NCBI GenBank assembly: GCA_965249595.1
Contig: OZ252242.1
Span: 1,550,001-1,614,000, forward strand
Origin: VXNJ01 sp965249595
GTDB taxonomy: Bacteria > Chloroflexota > UBA11872 > VXNJ01
Length of the DNA stretch: 64,000 nt
Direction of reading: 5' to 3'
This document shows, piece by piece, positions 18,929-28,733 of this stretch (its first letter is position 1; each line of letters begins with the position of its first letter). Both the position numbers and the translations under genes were made by a program. The notes beneath the pieces are model-generated. The model had not been told where the DNA came from. It ran no database searches and saw only the letters and a program-made list of their open reading frames with translations.

Positions 18929-19236
18929 CAACAGGTCACCAGACGGGGAGGTTTCAGGGCCATTATCCGGCCAAAGACGATTCAATATCTGGTGCTTATA
19001 AATAAAGCCGCGTTGAGGCTTGGTTTTCGCCGGCCGCGGGCAATGGGCGGCAATTCACGGGTAGCAAACGCTCCACGGTTCGCACTTACGTGACCGCAGG
19101 TTCCGGGCGAAGTTTGCAATTCGCCCGCCGGCAACGACGGGGCTGCCGCAATGACAATGCGGCGCCTGGCCTCACATTTCTCTCGCTCCGCCGGGTTTTG
19201 TCGGAAATGGGCTAGCCGGGCGCGGGGCGGCCCCGG

Positions 19237-20310
19237 TTAATGGGTGTGTTGCGGGAAATCGTCATGTTGATGGGTGTACCCGCGATGGAATTCGATTCCG
19301 GCCATAGCGATCGGGTCGACGTGAATTGTCGAATTGCCGATGTACGGAAACGCATGGCTGAGATGATGAGAGACTTCGATTCCGATATCGTGAGCGTCGG
19401 CGGCGGAAACCCCGTCGGCCACCGTAATGTGCGCCTCAACCTCCAGGCGGTGACCCAGCCAGCGGGCGCGAATGTCGGTTACGCCTTCGACGCCCGCGAC
19501 ATGGCCGACTTGGTGGGTTATTTGGTCGGTTACCTGCGGATCGACGCCATCGAGCATGCGCGTAAATACCGATTTGCTCGAATCCCAGACGATCTTGAGG
19601 ATGAATGCCGTGACCAGCAACCCGGCGATCGGGTCGGCCAATGGAAAACCTATCCACACGCCGACGGCTCCGGCCAGGACGCCCAGAGATGTGAAGCCGT
19701 CGACACGGGCGTGGAGCCCGTCGGCGATGAGGGCGGTGCTGTTTATTTCGCGCCCGATCCGGATTCGAAAAACTGCCACCGCCTCGTTGCCGATAAAGCC
19801 GATTACGCCGGCTGCGGCAACCGCGCCGATGAAATTGATGCTCACCGGGTTGAACAGTCGGTCAATGGATTCGTAGCCGGCGATGAGCGCACTGATCAGG
19901 ATCACCAGGACGATGGCTGCGCCGGCCAGGTCTTCGACACGACCCAGCCCGTAGGCAAAGCGCTTGCTTGGCGGACGACGTGCGAACAGGAAGGCGATCC
20001 AGAGCGGAATCGCGGTAAAGGCGTCGGCAACGTTATGGATGGTGTCGGCTAAGAGGGCAATACTCCCTGAAATGATGAATATCACGAGCTGGAGCACGGC
20101 GGTGATGGCCAGCCCGACGAATGACCACTTGAGTGCCCAGATTCCGCGGGCGGTGGTGGCAATTACCGGATCGACGACGCCATGGGTGTGACCGTGTCCA
20201 TGCCCGTGCTGATGACCGTGCTCGTGGCCATGGCCGCTTTGATTGGCGGAATGACTATGGTGTCGGTGGTCGTGTCCGCCCATCAAAAACCCAAGGAGTT
20301 TCGACAGCAA
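19237..20310 (-). CDS. Cation diffusion facilitator metal exporter with His-rich ends
   Basis: CDF-family Zn2+/Co2+-type proton antiporter, 357 residues, six membrane segments and a C-terminal metal-binding domain. The N-terminus (about residues 11-45) is a run of His/Gly repeats, and the C-terminus ends YTHQHDDFPQHTH. Transmembrane metal sites of HxxxD type are seen in ADTIHNVADAF (helix 2) and ADGLHARVDGF (helix 5). The start is decided by the ribosome site: TTG at 20310 has GGGAAGGG about 7 bases upstream, whereas ATG 20283 (MGGHDHRH) has none. It probably exports zinc or a related divalent metal. Confidence 0.9.
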   Translation of the reverse strand: MLSKLLGFLMGGHDHRHHSHSANQSGHGHEHGHQHGHGHGHTHGVVDPVIATTARGIWALKWSFVGLAITAVLQLVIFIISGSIALLADTIHNVADAFTAIPLWIAFLFARRPPSKRFAYGLGRVEDLAGAAIVLVILISALIAGYESIDRLFNPVSINFIGAVAAAGVIGFIGNEAVAVFRIRIGREINSTALIADGLHARVDGFTSLGVLAGAVGVWIGFPLADPIAGLLVTAFILKIVWDSSKSVFTRMLDGVDPQVTDQITHQVGHVAGVEGVTDIRARWLGHRLEVEAHITVADGVSAADAHDIGIEVSHHLSHAFPYIGNSTIHVDPIAMAGIEFHRGYTHQHDDFPQHTH

Positions 20311-20374
20311 TTTTGTACCCTTCCCGCCCGCGTTAGAGAAATCGGAAGTTGGATTTTAATCGCGGCCGCCGCGA

Positions 20375-21493
20375 TCAGGCAACCCGGTATTTTTCAATTC
20401 CTTCGGGATTGAGTTCGATGCCCAGACCGGGTTCCTGCGGAATCGCCAGTGTCCCGTCCTCGGCGACCATGCGCTGGATGGTAATTTCATCGCGCAGGGT
20501 GGTGCTCTCTTCGACCACGAATTCGGCAATAAATGAATTGGGGATGGAGTTTAGAAAGTGCAGCGCGGCGGAGACGTTGATATAGGTCGTAAACCCGTGA
20601 TTTACGCAACGCAATCCTCGGTCGGCGGCCAGGCTGGCGATCTTTACCGCTTCCGTAAAGCCACCGCAACGCGTCAGATCCACCTGCACCACGTCAATTT
20701 TTCCCTTGTCCATGAGTTCGATATACGACCTGCGTTCACTCTCTTCCTCACCGGCCGCAATCGGAATGTCGGTCGCCGCTGACAATCGCGAATATCCTTC
20801 GTAATCGTCTGGTTTGAGCGGTTCTTCAAGCCAAAAAATATTAAATTCGCTGAACGCTCTTGCCCGCCGAATGGCGGTCTTGGCGTCCCAGACCAGCCCG
20901 GCGTCAATCATCAGATCGCCATCGTCGCCGAGCCCGGCCCGAGCCTCGCGCACCAACGCAACATCAGTCGCGGCATCCTTGCCCATGGGCGCCCAGCCGA
21001 ATTTGACGGCTGAGAAACCCCGCTCTCTGAATCGTCGCGCAAGCTCTCCCGTCTCATACGGATCGGCGCCAAACAGCGAGCTGGCATATACCCGCATTCG
21101 TTCGTGGAACCCACCGCCCAAGAGTTTCCAGACCGGCTGCCCCAATGCCTTGCCCTTGATATCCCACAGGGCAAGATCGATCCCGCTCATGGCGTGAATT
21201 CCGATGCCGCGGCGCGAGGCATATATGTTCTGCCAGTACATCTTGTGCCAGAGATATTCGGTCTGTAGCGGGTCCTCCCCGATCAGCAGGCTGCCCAATC
21301 CACTGATCAACGGATTGCTGTAGGGCCCGTCGATTACCCCTTTGACGGCCATCGGGGCAGAGTCAACCTCGCCGATCCCGCATATTCCCTCGTCGGTCTC
21401 AATGCGGACTACGAGGGCATCTTGCCCGCTATCGTAGGTGTCCTTGATTTGCGGGAGGCGCAGGTAGATTGTTTCGACCCGGGTAATTTTCAC
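20375..21493 (-). CDS. Mandelate racemase/enolase-superfamily enzyme, copy 2
   Basis: 372 residues from a GTG with TTGGAG six bases upstream. N-terminal capping domain with IGEVDSAP; the barrel has the K-x-G variant FSAVKFGWAP, metal ligands in DLMIDAGLVWDAKTAI (Asp), IFWLEEPLKPDDY (Glu) and AAGEEESE (Glu), VVQVDLTRCGGFTEAVK (Asp) and VNHGFTTYIN (His). The acid-base residues differ from copy 1 (Lys-Phe-Gly instead of Lys-Met-Lys; NHGF instead of PHSVQ), so the substrates probably differ. Probably an acid-sugar dehydratase, with an unassigned substrate. It ends 64 bp upstream of the CDF start. Confidence 0.85.
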   Translation of the reverse strand: MKITRVETIYLRLPQIKDTYDSGQDALVVRIETDEGICGIGEVDSAPMAVKGVIDGPYSNPLISGLGSLLIGEDPLQTEYLWHKMYWQNIYASRRGIGIHAMSGIDLALWDIKGKALGQPVWKLLGGGFHERMRVYASSLFGADPYETGELARRFRERGFSAVKFGWAPMGKDAATDVALVREARAGLGDDGDLMIDAGLVWDAKTAIRRARAFSEFNIFWLEEPLKPDDYEGYSRLSAATDIPIAAGEEESERRSYIELMDKGKIDVVQVDLTRCGGFTEAVKIASLAADRGLRCVNHGFTTYINVSAALHFLNSIPNSFIAEFVVEESTTLRDEITIQRMVAEDGTLAIPQEPGLGIELNPEGIEKYRVA

Positions 21494-22015
21494 GAGGACT
21501 CCAAGACCTGCGGGCTTGTGGGAAGTTTTTCGACGATTGTGGCCACTTCGCCCACCCTACTGCCAATGGGGCCGGCCCCACCGTCAAATCTACCGTCGAG
21601 TCGGCAGTTTGGCCGGCGCCGGTTTTGTCCGAGCCGTTAGCGACCGCGGGCAACGAACCTACCCAGAGGATTTGCAAGCACGCCTCTTTGCGAATTAGTG
21701 CCAATGCCGGGATGCAACGATTGGCCGTTTGACACCAATTGGTGGGATGGTCGGCGGCCGAATTCGACCGGGACGGCGCGGGATCCGCCAGGCGGTCGGC
21801 CTTGAACCTGCTCAACGCCTGCTCTTATATGGTGGCTAGACGCGCAATGGTGGCAACGTAGCGTACGCGGTTCTCTCGATCGACGAAGAAAATTGTTCCA
21901 ACAACGGCAGCATTCGCGTTTGCAGGCTGCTAAGTGGGGCCCAGACCGGTCGACCAATCAGGTTTCCTGATTCAAAATCGACTCGAAAGCGCTACCTTCT
22001 GAGAGGAATTTCCGT
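21494..22015. other. Intergenic region, divergent
   Basis: 522 bp between the divergent enolase-superfamily gene and the DUF3500 gene. Small open frames on both strands show no protein-like pattern. No RNA gene, terminator or strong repeat was recognised. A ribosome site GAGAGGAA at 22001-22008 belongs to the next gene. Confidence 0.3.
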
Positions 22016-23317
22016 TTGCCAATCGCTCTTTTTGCAGCGGCTTTGTCGCCCAGACACCTAGGCCTTGCAACGCGATTGAATAGACCCGGTCGGACACCGG
22101 AATTTAACGGGATTTTTGTCGGCCTAGTCATGGCCGGACTGCTGGCCGCGCTATCAACGGTGGCCTGTGACTGGCAAGATAGCGCCGCTTCCTTGGCCAG
22201 CCCTCCAGAAATTGTCAATGTTGCGGCCACGACACCGCCCCTCGAACCTTCCGCAGAGCGGCTCGCGCCGCAATCGAGCCCATCGATCGCCGAACCTGTC
22301 GAACCTGCCGGGCCGGCTGAAACGGCGGAGGACAACGTTGTGATTCCTAAGTTCCCCGAACCGGCCGGCGCGGGGGATGATCCTCTTGAAATCGCCGTTG
22401 CGGCGGCGCAGACATTCTTGGATTCGCTTTCAGACTCACAACGCTCCCAGGCTGTTCTCGCTGCCGATGATCCGGTGCGGCCCAATTGGTCGAACCTGCC
22501 TTCGAATATGGTGCGACTGCTCCGCAACGGAGTACGAATCGGTGATCTCGACGCCAACCAGATGGCTGAGATGCTCTCGTTTCTGCGGTCGTCATTGAGT
22601 GACGATGGGTACGCCACTGCAATCGCCGTCATCGGCGCCGATGCGGTTTTGGCGGATGCCCCCAATGCCGCCAGGCTTGGCTGGAGCGAAGACAACTATT
22701 GGTTGGCGTTTTTTGGCGTACCCGGAATATCAAATCCCTGGGGGTGGCAGTTCGGTGGCCATCACCTGGCCGTAAACGTCAACTGGGTCGATGGCCGAAG
22801 TTTTCTTTCGCCAACGTTCATTGGCGTTGAACCGGCACACTACGAGCACGATGGTGTGGTGATTGAACCGTTGGCCCAAGAATTGGCGGCCAGACTGGCG
22901 TTGATAAATGGGTTGGATGCGCAAGGCGCTAGCGCTCAAACGGCAGTTGCGCAGCGCCCGCGCGAGGTGTGGACCGGAGCGGGCAAAGACGGCGTTGTCC
23001 CAGATATTGAGGGCTCACCGGTGCGGGACTGGGATCAACAGAGCAAATCGCAATTGCTTGAAGCCATCAATCTATGGGTGGGAATATTGCCTGACCAGAG
23101 TGCCCTAGAGAGAATGCGGCAGATTGAAAGTGAATTGGACGATACGTACTTCGCTTGGCATGGGAACTTAGACGGCTCCGGGCCTGTCTATTTCAGGATT
23201 CAAGGCCCGTTCCTGATCGTCGAATTCTCAACCCAGGGAGCGGTCGGCTCCGGCCAAGGGCATTTTCCTTCGATCTACCGGGACCCTACCAACGAATACG
23301 GTAGCAACCGGACCTAA
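22016..23317 (+). CDS. DUF3500 family lipoprotein-like protein
   Basis: 433 residues. TTG start supported by GAGAGGAA 7-8 bases upstream. A hydrophobic segment (FVGLVMAGLLAALSTVAC, about residues 28-46) ends in a near-lipobox STVAC, so the mature protein is probably a lipoprotein; a Pro/Ala/Glu-rich linker follows. From about residue 120 the pattern is that of DUF3500: WSNLP, GVRIGDLDANQMAEML, DNYWLAFFGVP, WGWQFGGHHLAVNV, SPTFIGVEPAH, and the C-terminal GHFPSIYRDPTNEYG. The biochemical role of the family is not known to me. It stands alone between divergent and convergent neighbours. Confidence 0.72.
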   Translation: MPIALFAAALSPRHLGLATRLNRPGRTPEFNGIFVGLVMAGLLAALSTVACDWQDSAASLASPPEIVNVAATTPPLEPSAERLAPQSSPSIAEPVEPAGPAETAEDNVVIPKFPEPAGAGDDPLEIAVAAAQTFLDSLSDSQRSQAVLAADDPVRPNWSNLPSNMVRLLRNGVRIGDLDANQMAEMLSFLRSSLSDDGYATAIAVIGADAVLADAPNAARLGWSEDNYWLAFFGVPGISNPWGWQFGGHHLAVNVNWVDGRSFLSPTFIGVEPAHYEHDGVVIEPLAQELAARLALINGLDAQGASAQTAVAQRPREVWTGAGKDGVVPDIEGSPVRDWDQQSKSQLLEAINLWVGILPDQSALERMRQIESELDDTYFAWHGNLDGSGPVYFRIQGPFLIVEFSTQGAVGSGQGHFPSIYRDPTNEYGSNRT

Positions 23318-23540
23318 ACGGTATATGCGCCCTCTGGCCCCCGATCGAGCGTTGCGGCCGACCCCAGCCTTGCCAAGTGAATAAATCGCCGAAAAACCGG
23401 GCCGCGGGAAATGTGGCCAGCATTGCAATCGTTTTCTACGAATTCGGCAATTGACTGGTGGGAGAACTGCCCGGCCTGGGAGACCCGAAAACGCTTTGCC
23501 GACCCCGCCCAGGATCCTGCTCAGGCGTCAATTAGATGGG

Positions 23541-24887
23541 TTACCAGTGCATGTCGGAAAACTCTAGGAATCGCTCCCAATCGTACTCGGTCACATTGTG
23601 CCGGCCGGTGCGGACGTGGTATCCGACGGTGTTCATGACGGGTTCGTCAACCGGTGGCCGCTCCGATACACCCAGGCCCCGCTTGCCCAGTAACTCGTAG
23701 ACCGGGCCCGCCTCCATCGTCGCCAGGAATTCGCCGTGCGGATCGGCCCAGCCGTCGTCCTCGGCGCTGGCCACGTACAGCGGTCGTGGCGCGATGAGGG
23801 CCAAGAGCATGTGCTGGTCGAACGGCAGTTCCGATTCCTTGCCGTCATAGGCCTTGTAATTGCCGGCGTACCAGTGCGGAAATCTCACGTTGCCAATCTC
23901 TAAGGTTTCGCCGGATATGTGGCGGGTTATCGCCGCACCGCCGCCACCTGAATTGATTGGGATGACGATTGAAAATCGGGTATCGGTTGCGCCGGCCCAG
24001 AGCGCAACTTTGCCAAGCCGCGAATGCCCCAGCACGGCGACCTTGGTTGCGTCTACCATCGAATCCGATTCAAGGTAATCCAGGGCCCGGCTCAATCCCC
24101 AAGACCATGCAGCGATGCTGCCCCAGTCGCGTGGAGTTTGAGGTGGAGCTAACGGGTGCACACCGTTTTTGAAGCCATCGTCAAAATCGGGATCGATGTC
24201 CCCGTAGCTGATCGTGGCTAGCCCATATCCGCGTTTGAGAACGCGTTCTAGCTGCCAACGACTTTCGGATTGACCGCGGGATCGGCTGGAGTCGCCCACT
24301 CCGGTCATCACCCAACCGGTTGCGAAATGAATTTCGGGATCCGGGTGGATCGTGTGATTTCCACCGAAGTTGAGGCCGAGGAAAGTCCCCACCGGGCCGG
24401 CCGCGTTAGCCGGCGTGTAGAGCAGTAGGTCCATGCTCGGCCCGTCTGCTGCCGACGAAAAATCAATCCGCACCTGCTTTCGGCAGGCCAATCCGGCTAA
24501 GGCGGCCGGATCCTGCTCGAGCACCGTGAACCGCATGTCGCTCGGACCGTCGGGCGCTTCTCCATACATCTGGTCGACGTACAGCTCCAAAATTTCCGCT
24601 CGGCGGGATTCCCACTGCTCGGCCGTCGCAACCGCTGTCCCGTCCGACATGCGCAGAACCGGCGGTAGATCGTACGGCGGCACGGTCGACTCGTCGAAAT
24701 TGAAACCTTCGGGATGGCCGGGGATTGAGAAATCTTCCAGCTCCTCCGGATTCAGGGCGACCAGTTCGGCCCAGAATTCGGCTCCGCGGCCGTGTTTGGA
24801 CCAAGTCCCCAACGCGAGCTCGGAAATCGGTATTTCGCGGACGGATTCGCCGCCAGGGGCTGAACCCACGCCTGTGTCTCGTGCCAC
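23541..24887 (-). CDS. CE15-like glucuronoyl/acetyl esterase (alpha/beta hydrolase)
   Basis: 448 residues, GTG start. The pattern matches bacterial carbohydrate esterase family 15: nucleophile Ser in VLGHSRLGKVALWAGATD (G-H-S-R-L-G-K), INSGGGGAAITRH, the acid region LIAPRPLYVASAEDDGWADPHGEF, and a C-terminal His in GYHVRTGRHNVTEYDW. The oxyanion-region LGLNFGGNHT is also present. Family members cut ester links between glucuronate and lignin or xylan, or related methyl esters. No obvious signal peptide in the ORF, which is unusual for a polysaccharide esterase, so the substrate may be an imported oligosaccharide. Confidence 0.75.
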   Translation of the reverse strand: MARDTGVGSAPGGESVREIPISELALGTWSKHGRGAEFWAELVALNPEELEDFSIPGHPEGFNFDESTVPPYDLPPVLRMSDGTAVATAEQWESRRAEILELYVDQMYGEAPDGPSDMRFTVLEQDPAALAGLACRKQVRIDFSSAADGPSMDLLLYTPANAAGPVGTFLGLNFGGNHTIHPDPEIHFATGWVMTGVGDSSRSRGQSESRWQLERVLKRGYGLATISYGDIDPDFDDGFKNGVHPLAPPQTPRDWGSIAAWSWGLSRALDYLESDSMVDATKVAVLGHSRLGKVALWAGATDTRFSIVIPINSGGGGAAITRHISGETLEIGNVRFPHWYAGNYKAYDGKESELPFDQHMLLALIAPRPLYVASAEDDGWADPHGEFLATMEAGPVYELLGKRGLGVSERPPVDEPVMNTVGYHVRTGRHNVTEYDWERFLEFSDMHW

Positions 24888-25254
24888 CGAACTTCGCTCC
24901 CCACTAGCGACGCCAATTCGGCCAGCAAATTACGGGAGACGCCGCTGATTGCAAGTCCCTCATTATTGCCAAATTGCGCCGTGGCTTTTGATCCGCGGGC
25001 AAGCTGGAAGCCGCCAATGATGGTGGCAACCGCGGGCGCTGCCGCGGCTCACTAGAGACCCAACGGACCGAGCCCGATTGGCCCGGTCGGGCGGTGAATT
25101 TTCCTCCGGGTAAGTGCAACTTCGACTTCCAATCCCGGTTGATGGGTAGCCGCCAATACTTCGTCCAAGGATTATTGATGCCCGTTGTTGGGCGGCCCGG
25201 CTGGCCCGGATAATATTTGCACTCGTCAATTCGGGCTAGGACTCGTCGCCGATC
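24888..25254. other. Intergenic region, divergent
   Basis: 367 bp between the divergent esterase and MFS genes. Short open frames on the minus strand have no recognisable pattern. TAATAT at about 25212-25217 is a possible -10 element for the MFS gene; no matching -35 was found. Confidence 0.25.
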
Positions 25255-26472
25255 ATGGAGAACACCGGGCCCGTTGCGCCGGGACCCAATCGCCGACGGA
25301 ACCCGCTTTTCGCACCGGCGTTCATGTACCTGACGTTTGCGATGGTGGCGGTCTCACAGCTCTACGGGCCGCTGCCGCAGTTCATTGCCGACGACCTGGG
25401 TGTGCCGGTCGCGCTGGTGGGACAAACCCTCACCCTGGAGACGATCCTGGCGGCCATTGCGGCCCTGTCGGTTTCCCCTCTGGCCGACACGCTCGGACGG
25501 CGCCCGGTGATGCTGGTGGCAATAGCGCTGCGAATCTTCGGCGCGGCCCTGGTCTTTCTGTACCCGAGCTTGCCGGCACTGTTCGTGGGAGCGGCGTTCC
25601 TGGGAATCGGCAATGGGATCATTTTTCCTCAGATCTTTGCCAGCGTCGGGGACCTCTTCAAGTCCCAGCGTCGCGACCGCATGATCGCATTGCTGCTGGT
25701 CGCATCGCGGATCGCGTTCATCGTAAGCCCGTTGGCCTCGGGCGTCCTGGCCGGAGCATTCGGTTGGCCGGCAGCGTATGCTGCCGGTTCGCTGATCTCC
25801 GTATTAGCCCTCGCCCTGACTTGGTTGGTGACCCCGCGTCTGGTCACCCGCGGGGAGTCCTTTGCCAACCTGGTCGCGACGGTGGCCGATTCATACCGTG
25901 ATTTGCTCGGCAACCGAACAATCGCGTTGTTGCTGGCCGCTAACGTGGTGTTCATTGCCGGCGCTTACGGCGTCGACGTTTACTTCGGGGCGTTCGTGGC
26001 TTTCTCCTACGGTCTCGCACCGGAACGGGTCGGCCTCCTGCTCACGGTCGGTCCCGTGGCAGATATGATTTCAACCTACATTTCCGGCCGCATCCCGGTA
26101 CGGCACCGCGGCAAGGCCCTGGTCGGTGCTGGGTTGATCTTATTCCTGCCGCTGGCAATCCTCTTCAGCTTCCCTTTGGGTCCGGCCTTTGCGGTCGCAA
26201 TGTCGGCTTTTTGGTCCCTTGGCCTGGGCCTGCGGGCGACGCCATTTAACGCCACGATGCTGGACTTGGCGCCGGAACGGCTGGGCGGGATCACCGGCCT
26301 GATGCACGTGACCTATTCCATTGGCACCACCATCGGATCGGCATTTGGCGGGCTGGCTTTGGCGCTTGGCGGCTATCAGGCGATGGGGTTCGTTTTCAGC
26401 GCCTGTACGCTGCTGAGCGCAGCAATGTTCGCCGCCGCCTCGAGTCGGATCAATTCGAAAACAACGGGATAA
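25255..26472 (+). CDS. MFS transporter (12-TMS, sugar/drug efflux type)
   Basis: 405-residue inner-membrane protein with about 12 hydrophobic helices. First-loop MFS motif SPLADTLGRRPVMLV; the second half repeats the fold (FSYGLAPERVGLLLTVGPVADMI, then ISGRIPVRHRGKALVG). It looks like an AraJ/YdhP or chloramphenicol-efflux type carrier; direction and substrate are not evident. ATG start, no strong ribosome site. Followed after 193 bp by a kinase-like gene. Confidence 0.87.
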   Translation: MENTGPVAPGPNRRRNPLFAPAFMYLTFAMVAVSQLYGPLPQFIADDLGVPVALVGQTLTLETILAAIAALSVSPLADTLGRRPVMLVAIALRIFGAALVFLYPSLPALFVGAAFLGIGNGIIFPQIFASVGDLFKSQRRDRMIALLLVASRIAFIVSPLASGVLAGAFGWPAAYAAGSLISVLALALTWLVTPRLVTRGESFANLVATVADSYRDLLGNRTIALLLAANVVFIAGAYGVDVYFGAFVAFSYGLAPERVGLLLTVGPVADMISTYISGRIPVRHRGKALVGAGLILFLPLAILFSFPLGPAFAVAMSAFWSLGLGLRATPFNATMLDLAPERLGGITGLMHVTYSIGTTIGSAFGGLALALGGYQAMGFVFSACTLLSAAMFAAASSRINSKTTG

Positions 26473-26665
26473 AGACGCAGGCGGGGGACGTTTCGGCCCA
26501 AAGATCTGCCCCACTGATTTTTGTCAGGGCATTCGGCAAGACGGGGACCTGGACTTTCCTGGGGATTGTGAGCGGAGGAACTTCATGACAGCACCGCCGA
26601 TTGCGGTGTGGGACCCAATCCTGGGCACCCTTCATCACTAGTTAAATGATTGATATCTTGGTCCA

Positions 26666-27655
26666 ATGGTGTCGGATGCAGAGAGTTGCCGAAAGCTGAT
26701 GCGCGCTGACCGGGCTTTCAATACTCACCTCTACGAGGGCCGGGTCCGCCGGGTCCTAGATCGAGTCGCCCGGGGTCATCGACTACTTTCGATGACCCCG
26801 GCTGCTGCGGCGTTTAGCAATTCCATTGATGTGCTTGATACCTCATCGCCCGGAGGAAGCCGTCTACGGTTGGTCGTAAAGCGAATGACCGACGACCCGG
26901 ATCCCGAGCGCGCAACCGCCGATTTCCACGGGTTGCAAATTGCGCGCAATCATGGGGTCCCTGCTCCCGAGCCTTTGCTCCTTGATGCAACCGGCGAATT
27001 GCTCGGAGCGCCGGGTCTCGTCACCCGGTTTGTCGAAGGAAAACAGATTGCAAATCCGCCGAATCCGGTTGATTGGGCCAACGATCTGGCCGATCTATTG
27101 CTAAAGATCCACGACATCAGCTTGAAAGCCCAGGACCGCAATGGCGTCTACGACGACAACGATCTCGGTCTCTACTTTCTGACTGGCGAGTGGCCCAAGA
27201 AAATGTCGGGACACCCGCTGTCGGACCCCATTTACGCGGCCATCGAGGAGTTGCGATCCGGCATTGATAGCGTACCGCCGGCTTTAGTCCACATGGACTT
27301 TTGGCCGGGCAATGTACTGTGGCTCGATGGCCAGATATCGGCGGTAGTCGACTGGGACGCGGCAGCGTTTGGCGATCCCGCCCTGGGCGTCGGATTCTTC
27401 CGGGTGAACATGTACCTACGCGGCATCAAAGAGGCCGCCGATGATTTTCTGGAGCGTTATGAAGGCGCGTCCGGTCCTGTGCTCAATCTCGGATTTTGGG
27501 AACTGGCCCGCGCCGCCGGGCCGCTGCCCGATCCGGCAGCGTGGATTCCTGCATCGCGCAGGATGGGCGACTTGAGCGCAACCGGCGACAGGGCGGGCAC
27601 CGACTACTACGAATTTGTCTCAGAAGCGATGCGGCGCGCCCGCGATGGGCGTTGA
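26666..27655 (+). CDS. APH-family phosphotransferase
   Basis: 329-residue protein with the choline/aminoglycoside kinase fold. N-lobe RLRLVVKRM (ATP-site Lys), followed by ADFHGLQIARNHGVPAPEPLLLD; the catalytic Brenner motif ALVHMDFWPGNVLW (HxDxxxxN) and the metal-binding Asp in AVVDWDAAAFGDPALG. The family includes aminoglycoside, homoserine and methylthioribose kinases and many of unknown substrate; nothing here points to antibiotic resistance in particular. ATG start. Confidence 0.8.
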   Translation: MVSDAESCRKLMRADRAFNTHLYEGRVRRVLDRVARGHRLLSMTPAAAAFSNSIDVLDTSSPGGSRLRLVVKRMTDDPDPERATADFHGLQIARNHGVPAPEPLLLDATGELLGAPGLVTRFVEGKQIANPPNPVDWANDLADLLLKIHDISLKAQDRNGVYDDNDLGLYFLTGEWPKKMSGHPLSDPIYAAIEELRSGIDSVPPALVHMDFWPGNVLWLDGQISAVVDWDAAAFGDPALGVGFFRVNMYLRGIKEAADDFLERYEGASGPVLNLGFWELARAAGPLPDPAAWIPASRRMGDLSATGDRAGTDYYEFVSEAMRRARDGR

Positions 27656-27920
27656 GGCCGCAGTTGCAGCGAGGAAATTTGATCGATTGCCTGTCTTTGA
27701 GCCCAAATTTTGGTCCAGCAAATGCAAAGCGTGTCGAGCCCTCCCAAGATCTGATCCAGGCGCCTGCATCAATCCGGCCGACCCGTTTATCCGTATCGGT
27801 GGACATATGATGCAATTTTTCAGGACTGCGTTCCGATCACCGCGCGTTGCCCGGTGCGATGATCGATCTGGACTGATCGATGGGACCGCAACGGTCCCGG
27901 CAATGACTGCGCTAAATTCG

Positions 27921-27946
27921 ATTTTGCGAAATAAAACCCGCAAAAT
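27921..27946 (+). promoter_or_regulatory. Inverted repeat upstream of AIM24 gene
   Basis: Perfect 8-bp arms ATTTTGCG (27921-27928) and CGCAAAAT (27939-27946) around a 10-base AT-rich loop, 27 bp before the GTG at 27973. It could be an operator or a 5'-leader hairpin. A separate hairpin (GGGACC-GCAAC-GGTCCC, 27880-27896) lies just upstream, without a T-run. Confidence 0.4.
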
Positions 27947-27972
27947 AGCCTCATGTCCCAAAGGACGACACC

Positions 27973-28662
27973 GTGAATACCAACATTGAATTTGCTCCCA
28001 GCTATGCGCTGCTGAACGTTGAATTGGCGGCGGGTGAATCCATCAAAGCCGAACCGGGGGCGATGGTAATCCAGCAGGGCGTGGAGATGGCGACCGGATC
28101 TGCCGGCGGCGGGTTGCTGGGTGGATTCAAGCGAATGCTCGGCGGCGAGTCCTTTTTCATCAATACGTTCACGGCCGGTTCCGGTGGAGGTCAGGTCAGC
28201 CTGGCCGCGGGCACTCCGGGAGACATCGGTTCTTTTCCCTTAACCGAGGGCACCAACCTCTTTATCCAGGCCAGTTCGTTTCTTGCCTGCACTTCGAACG
28301 TGCAGACGGATTCCAAATTCCAAGGGTTGCGGGGAGTGTTTAGCGGTGAGAGCATATTCTTCCTGCGCGCCTTTTCGGAACCCGGGCCGGGCGAGGTGTT
28401 TTACAACTCCTATGGCGCCATCAAAAAGGTGGCCGTAGAACCAGGTCGAGAGCTGGTGGTGGACACCGGACACTTGGTCGCCTTTACCGAGGATGTTGAT
28501 TACACCATCGGCAAGGTGGGCGGACTTCGCTCACTGATCGCCGGTGGCGAAGGGCTGGTGATGAAATTCAGTGGCAGCGGCGACGTTTGGATTCAGACTC
28601 GAAATCTGGCCTCGCTGGCTGAAAACATCATCCCGTTTCTGCCTGCCCCAAAGGGCCGGTGA
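27973..28662 (+). CDS. AIM24/TIGR00266 family protein
   Basis: 229 residues, GTG start with AAGGA seven bases upstream. All-beta protein with the AIM24 pattern: AGESIKAEPGAMVIQQGVEM near the N-terminus, GLLGGFKRMLGGESFFINTF, GTPGDIGSFPL, QTDSKFQGLRGVFSGESIFFLRA, and VDTGHLVAFTEDVDYTIGKVGG. Bacterial members have no settled function; the mitochondrial namesake affects inner-membrane organisation. Single gene followed by a hairpin-T-run terminator. Confidence 0.88.
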   Translation: MNTNIEFAPSYALLNVELAAGESIKAEPGAMVIQQGVEMATGSAGGGLLGGFKRMLGGESFFINTFTAGSGGGQVSLAAGTPGDIGSFPLTEGTNLFIQASSFLACTSNVQTDSKFQGLRGVFSGESIFFLRAFSEPGPGEVFYNSYGAIKKVAVEPGRELVVDTGHLVAFTEDVDYTIGKVGGLRSLIAGGEGLVMKFSGSGDVWIQTRNLASLAENIIPFLPAPKGR

Positions 28663-28675
28663 TCACGTAATCGAG

Positions 28676-28733
28676 CGCACCGTGTAAACGGTGCGATGCG
28701 GGTGGATTCTGTCCACCGGATCAATTGGTTTTT
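28676..28733 (+). terminator. Tandem hairpins with T-run after AIM24 gene
   Basis: Hairpin 1: CGCACCGT/ACGGTGCG with loop GTAA (28676-28695). Hairpin 2: GGTGGA/TCCACC with loop TTCTG (28701-28717). A TTTTTT tract lies at about 28728-28733, ten bases after the second stem. Begins 14 bp after the stop at 28662; probably a rho-independent terminator, slightly non-canonical because of the gap before the T-run. Confidence 0.5.

Noticed and set aside
20359..20375. Hairpin ATCGCGG/CCGCGAT at the end of the second enolase-superfamily gene
   Set aside because: It overlaps the stop region and is followed by A-rich, not U-rich, sequence in the direction of transcription.
21958..22695. 245-codon minus-strand frame over the start of the DUF3500 gene
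   Set aside because: Ser/Arg/Ala-rich shadow of the plus-strand gene, which has a ribosome site, lipobox-like signal and family motifs.
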